Source: an uncultured Bacilli bacterium (GTDB lineage: Bacteria; Bacillota_I; Bacilli_A; RF39; UBA660). Taken from it: DNA of 25,219 nucleotides. The position numbers and the translations under genes were made by a program. The DNA lies in the NCBI GenBank assembly GCA_934090595.1, contig CAKOJO010000013.1, positions 1 through 25,219 of the forward strand, given 5' to 3'. Numbering within the stretch: position 1 is the first letter of the stretch; each line of letters starts with the position of its first letter. Under the pieces are notes generated by a model. The model saw only the letters and a program-made list of their open reading frames with translations, did no database searches and was not told the origin of the DNA. Positions 1 through 7,633 of the stretch are shown piece by piece.

Positions 1-744
1 TAACTCTTGAGATATCTTAAACAAGAAATTAGACTTTTCATTTACTGACCTTTCAGTAAGTTCTTTATTTCTTGTTAGCAAGTCTATTATCTGTGTATCA
101 GGGTTTTCTATTGTAAAATAAAGAATGTAACAAGTATAAGTCATTACAAAAGTTGCAATAAGGATCGAAGGATTTATAGTTTGAATAAATACATTAAGTA
201 GTAAGGAAATAATGATAACTACAATTGGGTAGTATCTTTTATTGACGATGTTTTTAATACTTAGAATGAGTACAATACTCCATAAAACTATATATAATGT
301 AATGAATATTTTAACACAATCTACTGCAGGACCATAACTATACATGATTTTTCCGTCATCAAATCCCATAACTGGTAAAATGATTAATGATAGTATTTCA
401 CATATCATTAATATATAGTGAATAATATTATATTTATTAAATAAATTAGATTTATTTTTGTCATTAATAAAAATAACAAAAACGTATTGTGAGAAAACTG
501 CAATCCATGTAAACAAATATATTAAATACATTTTAGAGAATAATAATGTTAAAAAGAAGTTAACTCCATATTTTCTAGTTAAGAGTTGTAAAGTAATTTC
601 TATTACATACCCAATTAAATTAATTGTTATTAATTTTTCAAAGATAAATATTTCTTTACTTTTAACTTTAGGTTTAGATTTATATATAATAACTAGTAAA
701 AGTATTAAAGCGAGTCCTGTACACAGATAAATAATATTCCACAT
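1..744 (-). CDS. Seven-TM sensor, hybrid-kinase-like, copy A (3' end outside window)
   Basis: This is the N-terminal 248 residues of a membrane sensor that runs off the left edge. The frame starts at ATG 744 behind a strong ribosome binding site (GGGAGG, 751-756) and stays open to base 1. About seven hydrophobic helices fill residues 1 to ~210. They are followed by a linker (ENPDTQIIDLLTRNKEL) and the start of a HisKA-type dimerisation helix. The H-box reads KISQEL, so Gln stands where the phospho-accepting His of a histidine kinase should be. The end of the gene is nearly identical in DNA to copy B (2828-4651) over bases 1-80, while the membrane part differs strongly. It lies just downstream of an AMP-binding ligase, as copy B does. 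The ligand is unknown. The remaining domains (ATPase, receiver) are expected by analogy only. Confidence 0.8.
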   Translation of the reverse strand, partial: MWNIIYLCTGLALILLLVIIYKSKPKVKSKEIFIFEKLITINLIGYVIEITLQLLTRKYGVNFFLTLLFSKMYLIYLFTWIAVFSQYVFVIFINDKNKSNLFNKYNIIHYILMICEILSLIILPVMGFDDGKIMYSYGPAVDCVKIFITLYIVLWSIVLILSIKNIVNKRYYPIVVIIISLLLNVFIQTINPSILIATFVMTYTCYILYFTIENPDTQIIDLLTRNKELTERSVNEKSNFLFKISQEL

Positions 745-767
745 ATTTTACCTCCCTAATTATCTAA

Positions 768-796
768 ATTATAACAATTAAAAAAAAGAAAAGCAA
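768..796 (-). promoter_or_regulatory. Sigma-A-type promoter of sensor copy A
   Basis: On the minus strand, TTGCTT (791-796) is separated by 17 bases from TATAAT (768-773). It lies directly upstream of the sensor start at 744 and overlaps the ligase 1 terminator, so the sensor can be transcribed independently of the ligase. Confidence 0.55.
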
Positions 797-811
797 TAAC
801 GTTATTGCCTT
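780..811 (-). terminator. Rho-independent terminator of ligase 1
   Basis: On the minus strand the stem AGGCAATA/TATTGCTT, with loop ACGT, is followed by a long T tract. The TAA stop of ligase 1 (802-804) lies inside the hairpin. Confidence 0.75.
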
Positions 812-2712
812 AATATAAGTTTTTTAACATTATTGTCTTTTTCTTCATAGTATCCATCGTTAAAGTTATAAGATACTTCTTCGATTAAATTATCATTATT
901 TACTCTTTCATAGCCAGAAAGTATATTAGAAAGTTTATTGCGATCAATTTTTATAGTTGTAGGACTATAATCAAATATTGTATCATGTACTAAGTATCCA
1001 TTAATTTTTATAATATTTGAAAATCTAGATGAAATTGTACTATCTAATTGTTTATATAATTCTGATTTTGAAATATTACTATCTTCATCAATAATTATGT
1101 GAGCATTTATTGCAGTACCTCCATCACAAAGAGGCATTTGAGTAATTATTGCGTCTTTAATATTTTTATTTTCTTTAATAACGTTTTCAATGTCGAATGA
1201 ATAAATATCTAAATTATTTGATTGATATATAAGATTACTTTTTCTACCAAGTACATATAGTCTACCAGATTCACTTATTTCGCCAATATCTCCTGTTCTA
1301 AGCCACTCATCCACAATTGTTTTTTTAGTAAGTTCGGGTTTATTATAATACCCTGGCATAATTGATTTAGATTGTATCCATATTTCACCTTTTTCATTAT
1401 AACCAAGTTCCTTGCCGTCTTTATCAAATATACCAACTCTATTACCTGGGAAAGGAAAACCGACACTAATATATGGTTTTTCTTTTTCAACATCAGTCAT
1501 TGGAATATATGGTTTTTCAACACAAAGAACTGAAAACATTTCAGACATTCCATAACCATTATGCATACCATAGTCATTTTTACATTCTCTAAGTATTTTG
1601 TTCATCCACTCTAAAGCTTTAACAGTAGTTCCTTCCCCACCCATAATAGGCATTTTCATAAAACTCAAATCAACTTTTTTACCAGATAATATTTCTTTTT
1701 GTAATTTTAGAAAGAATACTTCCCAGAATACGCCAGTACCTATTGCTACTGAAGGGTTTTTGGTCATGATTAATTTATAGAATTGTTCAGAACTTATTCT
1801 AGGATCCATCAGTAGAGACATACCACGATCTAGAGGTAAAATATATTGACAGAAAGTTGCAGTAGAGGCTGTTGGTGGAAAGCTTAGTAAACAAGAATCT
1901 CCTGCAAAATAATTAACTTTACTATTATCTAGGATAGAAAGTTGTGATAAAGCCGTTTCATTTGTAACTGGTGTTCCTTTTACAACTCCCCCGACTGTTG
2001 TTCCAGAAGAAGAAGTAATTATAAAGTTTCTGTTAGCTTTGAATGGTGCTTTTAAATTATCAGAGTTATTACTTAACATTTTCTTAGCATCATCAATCCA
2101 AATAAACTTATTCTTGTCATTTGGAATTAAAGAACCATTTTTAAGTTTTTGAATGTTAGAAATAAACTTAACTATTTCTTTTTTTGGTCTTGGCATAGAG
2201 TCATAAGCAGTAGCCACTACTACCTTTTTAAATCTAGCATCATCAAATACTTCTTTAACATTACCATACATATCATTAAAAACAACTGCTACTTTGCATC
2301 CATCTGTTTCCTCATTTAATGAATTTTTATCAATGGCAAGTTTTAGACAGTAGCCACTTGCACCAATGATGTTAAGTGCAAATAACATTGCTGCAATATC
2401 AGGGAAAAATGGTCCATAAATGGGAACAACATCGTCTTCTTCAACTCCAAGTTCCTTGAATATTTTTGCCCAATCATAAACACTTTCTATAAAGTCATCT
2501 CGTGAAATTATTCTATTAAAATATTCTATTGCAGGAATATCATAGTATTCTTTGAGTTTAGATTCAATTCTATCCCATAAAATCATATTGTTAGGAACAT
2601 TGACAGCCTTTTCAAATGCATCATTATCATAATAATCTAACCATTTCATTTCTTCAGATGGTAAAGACATTCCTTTTTTTGAATTATATAAATTAAAAAT
2701 TTCTTTTTCCAT
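802..2712 (-). CDS. AMP-binding (adenylate-forming) ligase 1, acyl-CoA synthetase superfamily
   Basis: A 636-residue member of the ANL superfamily, which activates a carboxylate as an acyl-adenylate using ATP and usually transfers it to CoA or a carrier. Visible motifs: an A3-like phosphate loop SSSGTT..GGVVKG at ~234-246, about two residues longer than the usual SGTTGxPKG; A5 NGYGMSE; A7 RTGDIG with its ribose-binding Asp; A8 GRKSNLI; and an A10 lysine in TIKIDR near the C-terminus. It looks catalytically competent. The start at 2712 is chosen because GGAGG (2718-2722) sits five bases upstream; the in-frame TTG/ATG at 2727/2724 overlap or precede that site. No signal peptide is evident. It is transcribed from a promoter identical to that of ligase 2 and is followed by a seven-TM sensor. 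The substrate is unknown; no carrier protein, thioesterase or condensing enzyme lies nearby. Confidence 0.85.
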   Translation of the reverse strand: MEKEIFNLYNSKKGMSLPSEEMKWLDYYDNDAFEKAVNVPNNMILWDRIESKLKEYYDIPAIEYFNRIISRDDFIESVYDWAKIFKELGVEEDDVVPIYGPFFPDIAAMLFALNIIGASGYCLKLAIDKNSLNEETDGCKVAVVFNDMYGNVKEVFDDARFKKVVVATAYDSMPRPKKEIVKFISNIQKLKNGSLIPNDKNKFIWIDDAKKMLSNNSDNLKAPFKANRNFIITSSSGTTVGGVVKGTPVTNETALSQLSILDNSKVNYFAGDSCLLSFPPTASTATFCQYILPLDRGMSLLMDPRISSEQFYKLIMTKNPSVAIGTGVFWEVFFLKLQKEILSGKKVDLSFMKMPIMGGEGTTVKALEWMNKILRECKNDYGMHNGYGMSEMFSVLCVEKPYIPMTDVEKEKPYISVGFPFPGNRVGIFDKDGKELGYNEKGEIWIQSKSIMPGYYNKPELTKKTIVDEWLRTGDIGEISESGRLYVLGRKSNLIYQSNNLDIYSFDIENVIKENKNIKDAIITQMPLCDGGTAINAHIIIDEDSNISKSELYKQLDSTISSRFSNIIKINGYLVHDTIFDYSPTTIKIDRNKLSNILSGYERVNNDNLIEEVSYNFNDGYYEEKDNNVKKLILRQ

Positions 2713-2723
2713 ATATACCTCCA

Positions 2724-2775
2724 TCAAAACAAAATTACGGCATAATTATACCATAATTTAACTTTTTTGTCTAGT
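2724..2775 (-). promoter_or_regulatory. Promoter/operator of ligase 1; 52-bp direct repeat copy 1
   Basis: This 52-bp segment is identical to 6456-6507. On the minus strand it holds TAGACA (2768-2773), a 17-base spacer and TATAAT (2745-2750). An imperfect dyad, AAATTATGG and CCGTAATTT (2732-2759, 8 of 9 positions matching, 10-base centre), surrounds the -10 box. A protein bound there would block RNA polymerase, so it is a candidate repressor site. Identity to the other copy is seen; the operator role is inferred. Confidence 0.75.
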
Positions 2776-2821
2776 AAAAAGAACTAAAATACCTCTATCT
2801 ATAGGTTCCATTAGTTCTTTT
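2772..2821 (-). terminator. Rho-independent terminator of sensor copy B
   Basis: Arms AAAAGAACTAA and TTAGTTCTTTT (2811-2821 and 2777-2787) form an 11-bp stem, with an inner ACCT/AGGT pairing and a following T run. It abuts the -35 box of the ligase 1 promoter. Confidence 0.75.
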
Positions 2822-2827
2822 CAATAA

Positions 2828-4651
2828 CTATATATATTTGTTTAGAGTTTCTTCTAAAGCTTTTTTATCATCATTTAAAATAGTACAATCTTTAAATCCA
2901 TCTTTTATAAAATGTTCTTTTATAAACTCTTTTTCTTTATCTATTGCGATTATCACTGGTGTCTTAAACTTCGGTATTTGTTTTAATTTACTTAATATCT
3001 CATAAGCTGTTTCTTCTCCTAATTCATCTTTTATTATTATCAAATCATACTCTTCATTATGTTCTATCTTATCTACACAATCTTGTCCAAATAATGTTAC
3101 TACTTTATCTATATCTCTTTCATCTAGTATCTTTTCTACTCTTTCTAATTCATCATTATTATCTACTAAAAGTACTCTTAGTTTTCTTTTTGGATTACTA
3201 TAATTATTTATATCTTTTAGTACTAATCCTGTACTATCATAGTTTATTTCTTGATTTATTACTATTGTTACTATTGTACCTTTATTTTCTTTACTTGTTA
3301 TATTTATATTTCCTCCGACTACTTTTAATAGTTTATGGACTACTGGTATACTTAAATTAAGATTATTCTCTTCGATCATGTTGTCTTTTAACTCTTCTTC
3401 TTTTGATAATAACTTATTTACTTTACTTATATCCATTCCTATTCCTGTATCTGTTATTGTAAGTATAAATCTACACATATCATATCTTACTATTGCATCT
3501 ATTTCTAAATCTATATGACCATTATCAGTATACTTTATTGAATTATTTATTACAGACATTAATATTTGTTTTAACTTAATCTTATCTCCATATACAGTTT
3601 CTGGATAACTAGTATTTTCTTTTACAGCAAACTTTATCTTACTATCTTTATTACTATTCTTTAAATTATTATTAGTACTTAACTCTATATCTTTAAATAA
3701 TTTTTTTATATTATAATTATCTTCTTTTATATTACTATTTTTTATATCCATACTACTTATATCAGTAATATTATTTATTATAAAGTTAGCATACTTAGCA
3801 TTATTATCTATTTGTTCAATTAATTCTTTTTCTATTTCTTTATTCTTTTCTTCTTTTAATAGATTTATATCTTTAGATATATCTTTAATAGGTTTTCTTA
3901 ATTCTTGAGATATCTTAAACAAGAAATTAGACTTTTCATTTACTGACCTTTCAGTAAGTTCTTTATTTCTTGTTAACAATTCTATTATTTGAGTATCAGG
4001 ATTTTCCATAGTAAAGTACATTGTTAAAAGTATGTATGTTTCTACACTAGTAATAAGTAAAAGACTAGGATTTTTAAGTTGAACAAACATAGAAACACCA
4101 CCAAGTATAAAAAATATAAAAACTGGTAGATACTTCTTTTGAATTATTCTTCTTAAGTTAATTAATACAATTATAAACATGAATAATATTTCAATTCCTG
4201 AAATTAAATATGAGAAATTAACTGATGCTCCATATGTATATCTAATAGAAAGATCACTATTGGTAAAAAGATTTATTGGGAGTATTAAAACTACAATAGC
4301 CATGATGAATACACAGAATTTAGTAATGCTAAATGTTTTACTTAGTTTTTTATCTAAGTAAGATTTATCTTTTGAAATTATAAAGATATAAAGAGTAAAA
4401 TAAGTAATCCACAATAACATAAAAATTAAGTATAACTTAAATATTAAATTACTTACTATTGGATAAGATTTATATATTATACTACCAACACTACATAGTC
4501 CTTCAGTAATCAATGAAACAAAATTTATAAATATAAGAATTGAAAACATTTTGATAGAAACTGTATTAACATGTTTTTTCAAATTAAAAACTATAAGTAA
4601 CAGAGTTGAAACTAAAAAAGCACATATAGTAAAATAAAGAGCAGAACTCAA
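2828..4651 (-). CDS. Seven-TM hybrid-kinase-like sensor, copy B, with degenerate phosphorelay residues
   Basis: A 607-residue protein. Residues ~2-215 contain about seven membrane helices. A linker (MENPDTQIIELL) leads to a HisKA-like helix at ~235-300 and a HATPase_c domain at ~335-465 with N-box NNSIKYT, G1 box DTGIGM and a GT-type G2 box. A receiver-like domain fills the last ~115 residues. The ATP-binding motifs are intact, but the H-box reads KISQELRKP with Gln249 in place of His. The receiver has Lys at the usual phospho-Asp position (DLIIIKDEL), and the conserved Lys near its end (normally KP) is missing. I infer an ATP-binding signalling pseudo-kinase rather than a working phosphorelay. 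The start is probably TTG at 4651, eight bases after GAGG; GTG at 4660 lies within that ribosome binding site. It follows ligase 2 in the same direction, from its own promoter. Confidence 0.8.
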   Translation of the reverse strand: MSSALYFTICAFLVSTLLLIVFNLKKHVNTVSIKMFSILIFINFVSLITEGLCSVGSIIYKSYPIVSNLIFKLYLIFMLLWITYFTLYIFIISKDKSYLDKKLSKTFSITKFCVFIMAIVVLILPINLFTNSDLSIRYTYGASVNFSYLISGIEILFMFIIVLINLRRIIQKKYLPVFIFFILGGVSMFVQLKNPSLLLITSVETYILLTMYFTMENPDTQIIELLTRNKELTERSVNEKSNFLFKISQELRKPIKDISKDINLLKEEKNKEIEKELIEQIDNNAKYANFIINNITDISSMDIKNSNIKEDNYNIKKLFKDIELSTNNNLKNSNKDSKIKFAVKENTSYPETVYGDKIKLKQILMSVINNSIKYTDNGHIDLEIDAIVRYDMCRFILTITDTGIGMDISKVNKLLSKEEELKDNMIEENNLNLSIPVVHKLLKVVGGNINITSKENKGTIVTIVINQEINYDSTGLVLKDINNYSNPKRKLRVLLVDNNDELERVEKILDERDIDKVVTLFGQDCVDKIEHNEEYDLIIIKDELGEETAYEILSKLKQIPKFKTPVIIAIDKEKEFIKEHFIKDGFKDCTILNDDKKALEETLNKYI

Positions 4652-4677
4652 AATAACCACCTCGTATCTATAATCAA

Positions 4678-4706
4678 ATTATATCAAAAATAAAAAGCAA
4701 AAACAA
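4678..4706 (-). promoter_or_regulatory. Sigma-A-type promoter of sensor copy B
   Basis: On the minus strand TTGTTT (4701-4706), a 17-base spacer and TATAAT (4678-4683). The position relative to ligase 2 and to the sensor start mirrors the arrangement of copy A. Confidence 0.55.
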
Positions 4707-4725
4707 TGTTATTTAAGTGTTTTTG
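4686..4725 (-). terminator. Weak terminator after ligase 2
   Basis: An 8-bp stem CAAAAACA/TGTTTTTG (4718-4725 with 4698-4705), a 12-base loop and a T-rich tail on the minus strand. The stem is AT-rich, so partial read-through into the sensor gene is likely. Confidence 0.4.
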
Positions 4726-6442
4726 TTTTTACTTTTTTATTCATATTTTTTAAATAATTGTAGTCAATTTTTTCAGTGCCCGCTTTTCTTGGTAATTCTT
4801 CGATAAACTCAATGTCTGATGGTATCTCATATTGTTTTAGTTCCAATGATGAATCACCATTAGAAATAACATTTTTACATTTTGTTAAGATATAATCTTT
4901 TGCCATATCTAAATCTTCAATATTTTCTTTTAAAACAACATATGCTTTTGGCACAAATAACAGATCTTGATCTTCTTGTTCTACAACAGCACATTCATCG
5001 ACAATATCAATCATATTAATGGCATTTTGAATATGATCTAAATAAACTTTATTTAAAGTTGACATTATAAAAAATCTTGATGCTCTACCAGTTAATTTAA
5101 AATAACCATCTTCATATAAAATACCATTTGTACCTGTATTAAAGTAAGTTTTTCCATTATATTCAAATTTAGCATTTTTAGTAAGCTCAGGTTCCTTGTA
5201 GTATTCTTTAAATACATTTTTACCTGATATACACAAAGTTCCTTCTTCATTATATTTCTTTTCTTCAAAAGTTGATGGATCAATAATTATAGGATACGAA
5301 CCAGTAAGTACTTTACCAACAGTATCTGGTTTTACTTCTATTCCATAATGATTGGTACCTGCTCCAACTGTTTCAGCATTTCCAGAACCATTACTCATTT
5401 CAACGTTACTATTATGTTTTTTAAAGAAATTTTCTCCTTTTTCCTTTTGTGCAGGAGTAAGAAAATCTCCTCCAGAAATAAACGTATGAACTGATGAAAG
5501 ATTTTGTTTTTCATTAACATTTCTCATAATCATTTCAAGTAAAGCTGGACTACCAAATATAATATTAGGATTTTTAGATAGATAATAAGAAACATTATTT
5601 TTATTTAAGTCAGGTCCCAATATTGCTGTTCTACCACATAAAAGGGTCAACAAAGTAGAAGTTGCAAATCCATATGGATAAGCAAATGGAACACATACTA
5701 AACATTTTTCATTTCTAACAGGTTTTAAATTAGATGAGTTTTTTAAATAAATACCAGATGCTAAAATATTTTCATTAGTTAAAACTACTGATTTAGGATT
5801 TCCTGTTGAACCACTAGTAAATAATATTAAAGAATCATTATTTTTACTTTTATATGGATTAATAATTTTTTTATAATATTTTGAAACGCTTTCTAAATCA
5901 TTAAATGAAATAAAATCATTATAACCCATTTCTTTATCAGGGTTGAATTTTTCTTTATTAATATCCATTCTATTCAAAGTAATTATATTTTTAACTTTTG
6001 TAGACTTTTTTATTTCTTCATTGTAGGGTCTATTTTTATCAAAGTTTATAAACAAAGATGATTCAAATAAATTTAAATAATGCTTTACTTCTTCAATATT
6101 GGAATAAGAATTTAAGAAGGTTGTAATTGCTCCGATTCTATTTGCCGCTAAAAAGATTGCTACAGCCTGATAAAAGTTTGGCATTGAAACAGTTATTATA
6201 TCACCTTTTTTAACTCCTAACTCTTTAAATGCTTTAGAGATAGTAACAGAATTATCAATTAACTTATCGTAACTAATTTTCAAATTCAAGCAATCAATTG
6301 CACAATCTTCTCTGTAAAACTTACTTAGCATAACAAGCGAATCATAAACACTCATGTTTGGTATAATTGGATTCTTTTTAAAATATGGAACTTCTTTTAA
6401 ATGTTCTTTATCAATTGATGGATATCCTGTTTTGCTTTTCAT
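4709..6442 (-). CDS. AMP-binding (adenylate-forming) ligase 2, acyl-CoA synthetase superfamily
   Basis: A 577-residue ANL-superfamily enzyme, clearly diverged from ligase 1. Motifs: A3 TSGSTGNPKS at 209-218, with Ser in place of the final Gly; A5 NGSGNAETVG at 351-360; A8 LTGRASRFFIM around 450-460; and an A10 lysine at 558 in the sequence LPRKAGTEKIDY. The A7 motif reads NTGTNG (435-440), so Thr438 stands where the conserved ATP-ribose-binding Asp of TGD is expected. It may therefore adenylate poorly or bind nucleotide differently. ATG 6442 is preceded by GAGGAGG. Expression is from the same 52-bp promoter as ligase 1, and a seven-TM sensor follows immediately. The substrate cannot be deduced; acyl or aryl carboxylates are both possible. 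Confidence 0.85.
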   Translation of the reverse strand: MKSKTGYPSIDKEHLKEVPYFKKNPIIPNMSVYDSLVMLSKFYREDCAIDCLNLKISYDKLIDNSVTISKAFKELGVKKGDIITVSMPNFYQAVAIFLAANRIGAITTFLNSYSNIEEVKHYLNLFESSLFINFDKNRPYNEEIKKSTKVKNIITLNRMDINKEKFNPDKEMGYNDFISFNDLESVSKYYKKIINPYKSKNNDSLILFTSGSTGNPKSVVLTNENILASGIYLKNSSNLKPVRNEKCLVCVPFAYPYGFATSTLLTLLCGRTAILGPDLNKNNVSYYLSKNPNIIFGSPALLEMIMRNVNEKQNLSSVHTFISGGDFLTPAQKEKGENFFKKHNSNVEMSNGSGNAETVGAGTNHYGIEVKPDTVGKVLTGSYPIIIDPSTFEEKKYNEEGTLCISGKNVFKEYYKEPELTKNAKFEYNGKTYFNTGTNGILYEDGYFKLTGRASRFFIMSTLNKVYLDHIQNAINMIDIVDECAVVEQEDQDLLFVPKAYVVLKENIEDLDMAKDYILTKCKNVISNGDSSLELKQYEIPSDIEFIEELPRKAGTEKIDYNYLKNMNKKVKTKTLK

Positions 6443-6455
6443 AATATGATCCTCC

Positions 6456-6507
6456 TCAAAACAAAATTACGGCATAATTATACCATAATTTAACTTTTTT
6501 GTCTAGT
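6456..6507 (-). promoter_or_regulatory. Promoter/operator of ligase 2; 52-bp direct repeat copy 2
   Basis: Identical to 2724-2775. TAGACA (6500-6505), 17-base spacer, TATAAT (6477-6482), and the same imperfect dyad (6464-6491) centred on the -10 box. The shared sequence predicts co-regulation of the two ligases. Confidence 0.75.
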
Positions 6508-6613
6508 TTTTCTTACATTATGGGTTCTTTTTAGACAATATTTTTAGTTATTATTTCTTTTTTTATAACTTATTTTTGTTTTTATACTACTTTTTCTTTG
6601 AATGAAAATTGTA

Positions 6614-6640
6614 GAAAAAAAGAATTATTTTAAAACTCTT
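6614..6640 (-). terminator. Terminator of the 6625-7263 gene
   Basis: On the minus strand AAGAGTT/AATTCTT (one G-T pair) with a 7-base loop, followed by a T run. The stop codon lies inside it. The remaining bases, 6508-6613, hold only AT-rich sequence with no visible gene or site. Confidence 0.5.
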
Positions 6641-7263
6641 TTTAATTCTTTAATTACTTTTCTTTCTAGTTTTTTATATGTTCTTTTTGGAATATCATCA
6701 TTATATTCTATCTTACATTCTTCTTTGTTTTCCATATCATTAAATACGAATGGTTTTATTTCTTTTGATTTTTTAATTCTTTCTTTTTTTTCTAGTCCTA
6801 TATAATCTATTTCATATGTCGCTACTGTTTTATCGTCTAGAATACACATTGCTTTATTTGATAATGTTTCTTCTTCTTGGTTTTCTTCAACTAAGTAGTA
6901 TATTTTTAATTCATTATCTATATATTGTTCAATTAGAGATGTTTCTTGATTGTTTTCTAGTTTTTTATTTTCTATATAGATTATATTTTTATAAAAGTTT
7001 ATTCTTATATCTTGTTTTAATTTTAAATCTTCTTCGTTTATATCAATTTTTAAATTAATCAGAATTTTTTCACCTTGCTCTGTTACTGATAATTCAAGTA
7101 TTTTTGTTTCTTCTTCATTTTTTACAATGAAAAGATCTTCTCCTGTTCCAAGTATAAAGGTACCATCTTTGGTGATTTGTCTTATTGTTTCGTGTAGTAG
7201 AGTATTATATTTTTCATTTGTAACTAGTTCATCATATTTTTTGATTAATTTTTTTGGTATCAT
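6625..7263 (-). CDS. Hypothetical soluble protein, 212 residues
   Basis: I do not recognise this family. The protein is highly charged, rich in Lys, Glu and Ile, with no signal peptide or membrane helix. The middle (~30-140) alternates short hydrophobic and charged stretches, which suggests a beta-rich fold. The last ~20 residues are strongly basic. ATG 7263 has a good ribosome binding site (GAGGTGG), and a TATAAT lies upstream on the minus strand at about 7283, with only a poor -35. It is a single-gene unit between the SASP terminator and its own terminator. Its position beside a spore gene is not enough to suggest a role in sporulation. Confidence 0.7.
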   Translation of the reverse strand: MIPKKLIKKYDELVTNEKYNTLLHETIRQITKDGTFILGTGEDLFIVKNEEETKILELSVTEQGEKILINLKIDINEEDLKLKQDIRINFYKNIIYIENKKLENNQETSLIEQYIDNELKIYYLVEENQEEETLSNKAMCILDDKTVATYEIDYIGLEKKERIKKSKEIKPFVFNDMENKEECKIEYNDDIPKRTYKKLERKVIKELKRVLK

Positions 7264-7293
7264 ATTTCCACCTCTTGTTGTATATTATAAAAC

Positions 7294-7328
7294 AAAAGGA
7301 TAGAAAAATAAACCTTTTCTATCCTTTT
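7294..7328. terminator. Bidirectional terminator downstream of the SASP gene
   Basis: Perfect 14-bp arms at 7294-7307 and 7315-7328 (AAAAGGATAGAAAA and its complement) around a 7-base loop. The flanks give T tracts in both directions. Confidence 0.85.
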
Positions 7329-7344
7329 TAGTAATTTATACTAA

Positions 7345-7554
7345 CTATTTAGTGTAGTTTCCACCGCTTAATTGAGACATTCCTCTTTCAACTAAACGTT
7401 TAGTGATTTCTCCACCAACTGAACCATTAGCTCTTGAAGTAGCATCTGGACCTAAAGTTACACCAAATTCTCTAGCTATTTCATATTTCATAGATTCGAT
7501 AGCTTGTTTAGCTCCTGGAACTACTAGCTTGCTATTTGCTTTGTTTTGATTCAT
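7345..7554 (-). CDS. Alpha/beta-type small acid-soluble spore protein
   Basis: A 69-residue protein that coats and protects DNA in dormant spores and is degraded by the GPR protease on germination. It has both family signatures: KYEIAREFGV, containing the GPR cleavage region, at ~23-32, and the DNA-binding stretch SRANGSVGGEITKRLV at ~40-55. Length and motif order are typical. ATG 7554 has an excellent ribosome binding site (AGGAGGTG). The promoter matches the forespore sigma-G/sigma-F consensus rather than sigma-A. It is monocistronic with a strong terminator. Its presence separates this organism from true Mollicutes and indicates sporulation, or recent ancestry of it. Confidence 0.96.
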   Translation of the reverse strand: MNQNKANSKLVVPGAKQAIESMKYEIAREFGVTLGPDATSRANGSVGGEITKRLVERGMSQLSGGNYTK

Positions 7555-7579
7555 TGTATTTTCACCTCCTATACATTTA

Positions 7580-7608
7580 TAGAATGTGATTTTTTGACAA
7601 TTTCATAC
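7580..7608 (-). promoter_or_regulatory. Forespore (sigma-G/sigma-F type) promoter of the SASP gene
   Basis: On the minus strand GTATG (7604-7608), a 17-base spacer and CATTCTA (7580-7586). Both boxes fit the published Bacillus sigma-G consensus (GHATR and CATHHTA, spacing 17-18) at every position. The spot just upstream of the ribosome binding site is right for a SASP gene. Confidence 0.75.
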
Positions 7609-7633
7609 GTTTTTTTTGTTGGTAATTTTTGGT

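Noticed and set aside
3094..3360. Plus-strand open frame of 88 codons, extremely Leu/Tyr-rich
   Set aside because: Antisense to the well-supported sensor B; its composition is what an AT-rich coding strand gives in reverse, and it has no ribosome binding site.
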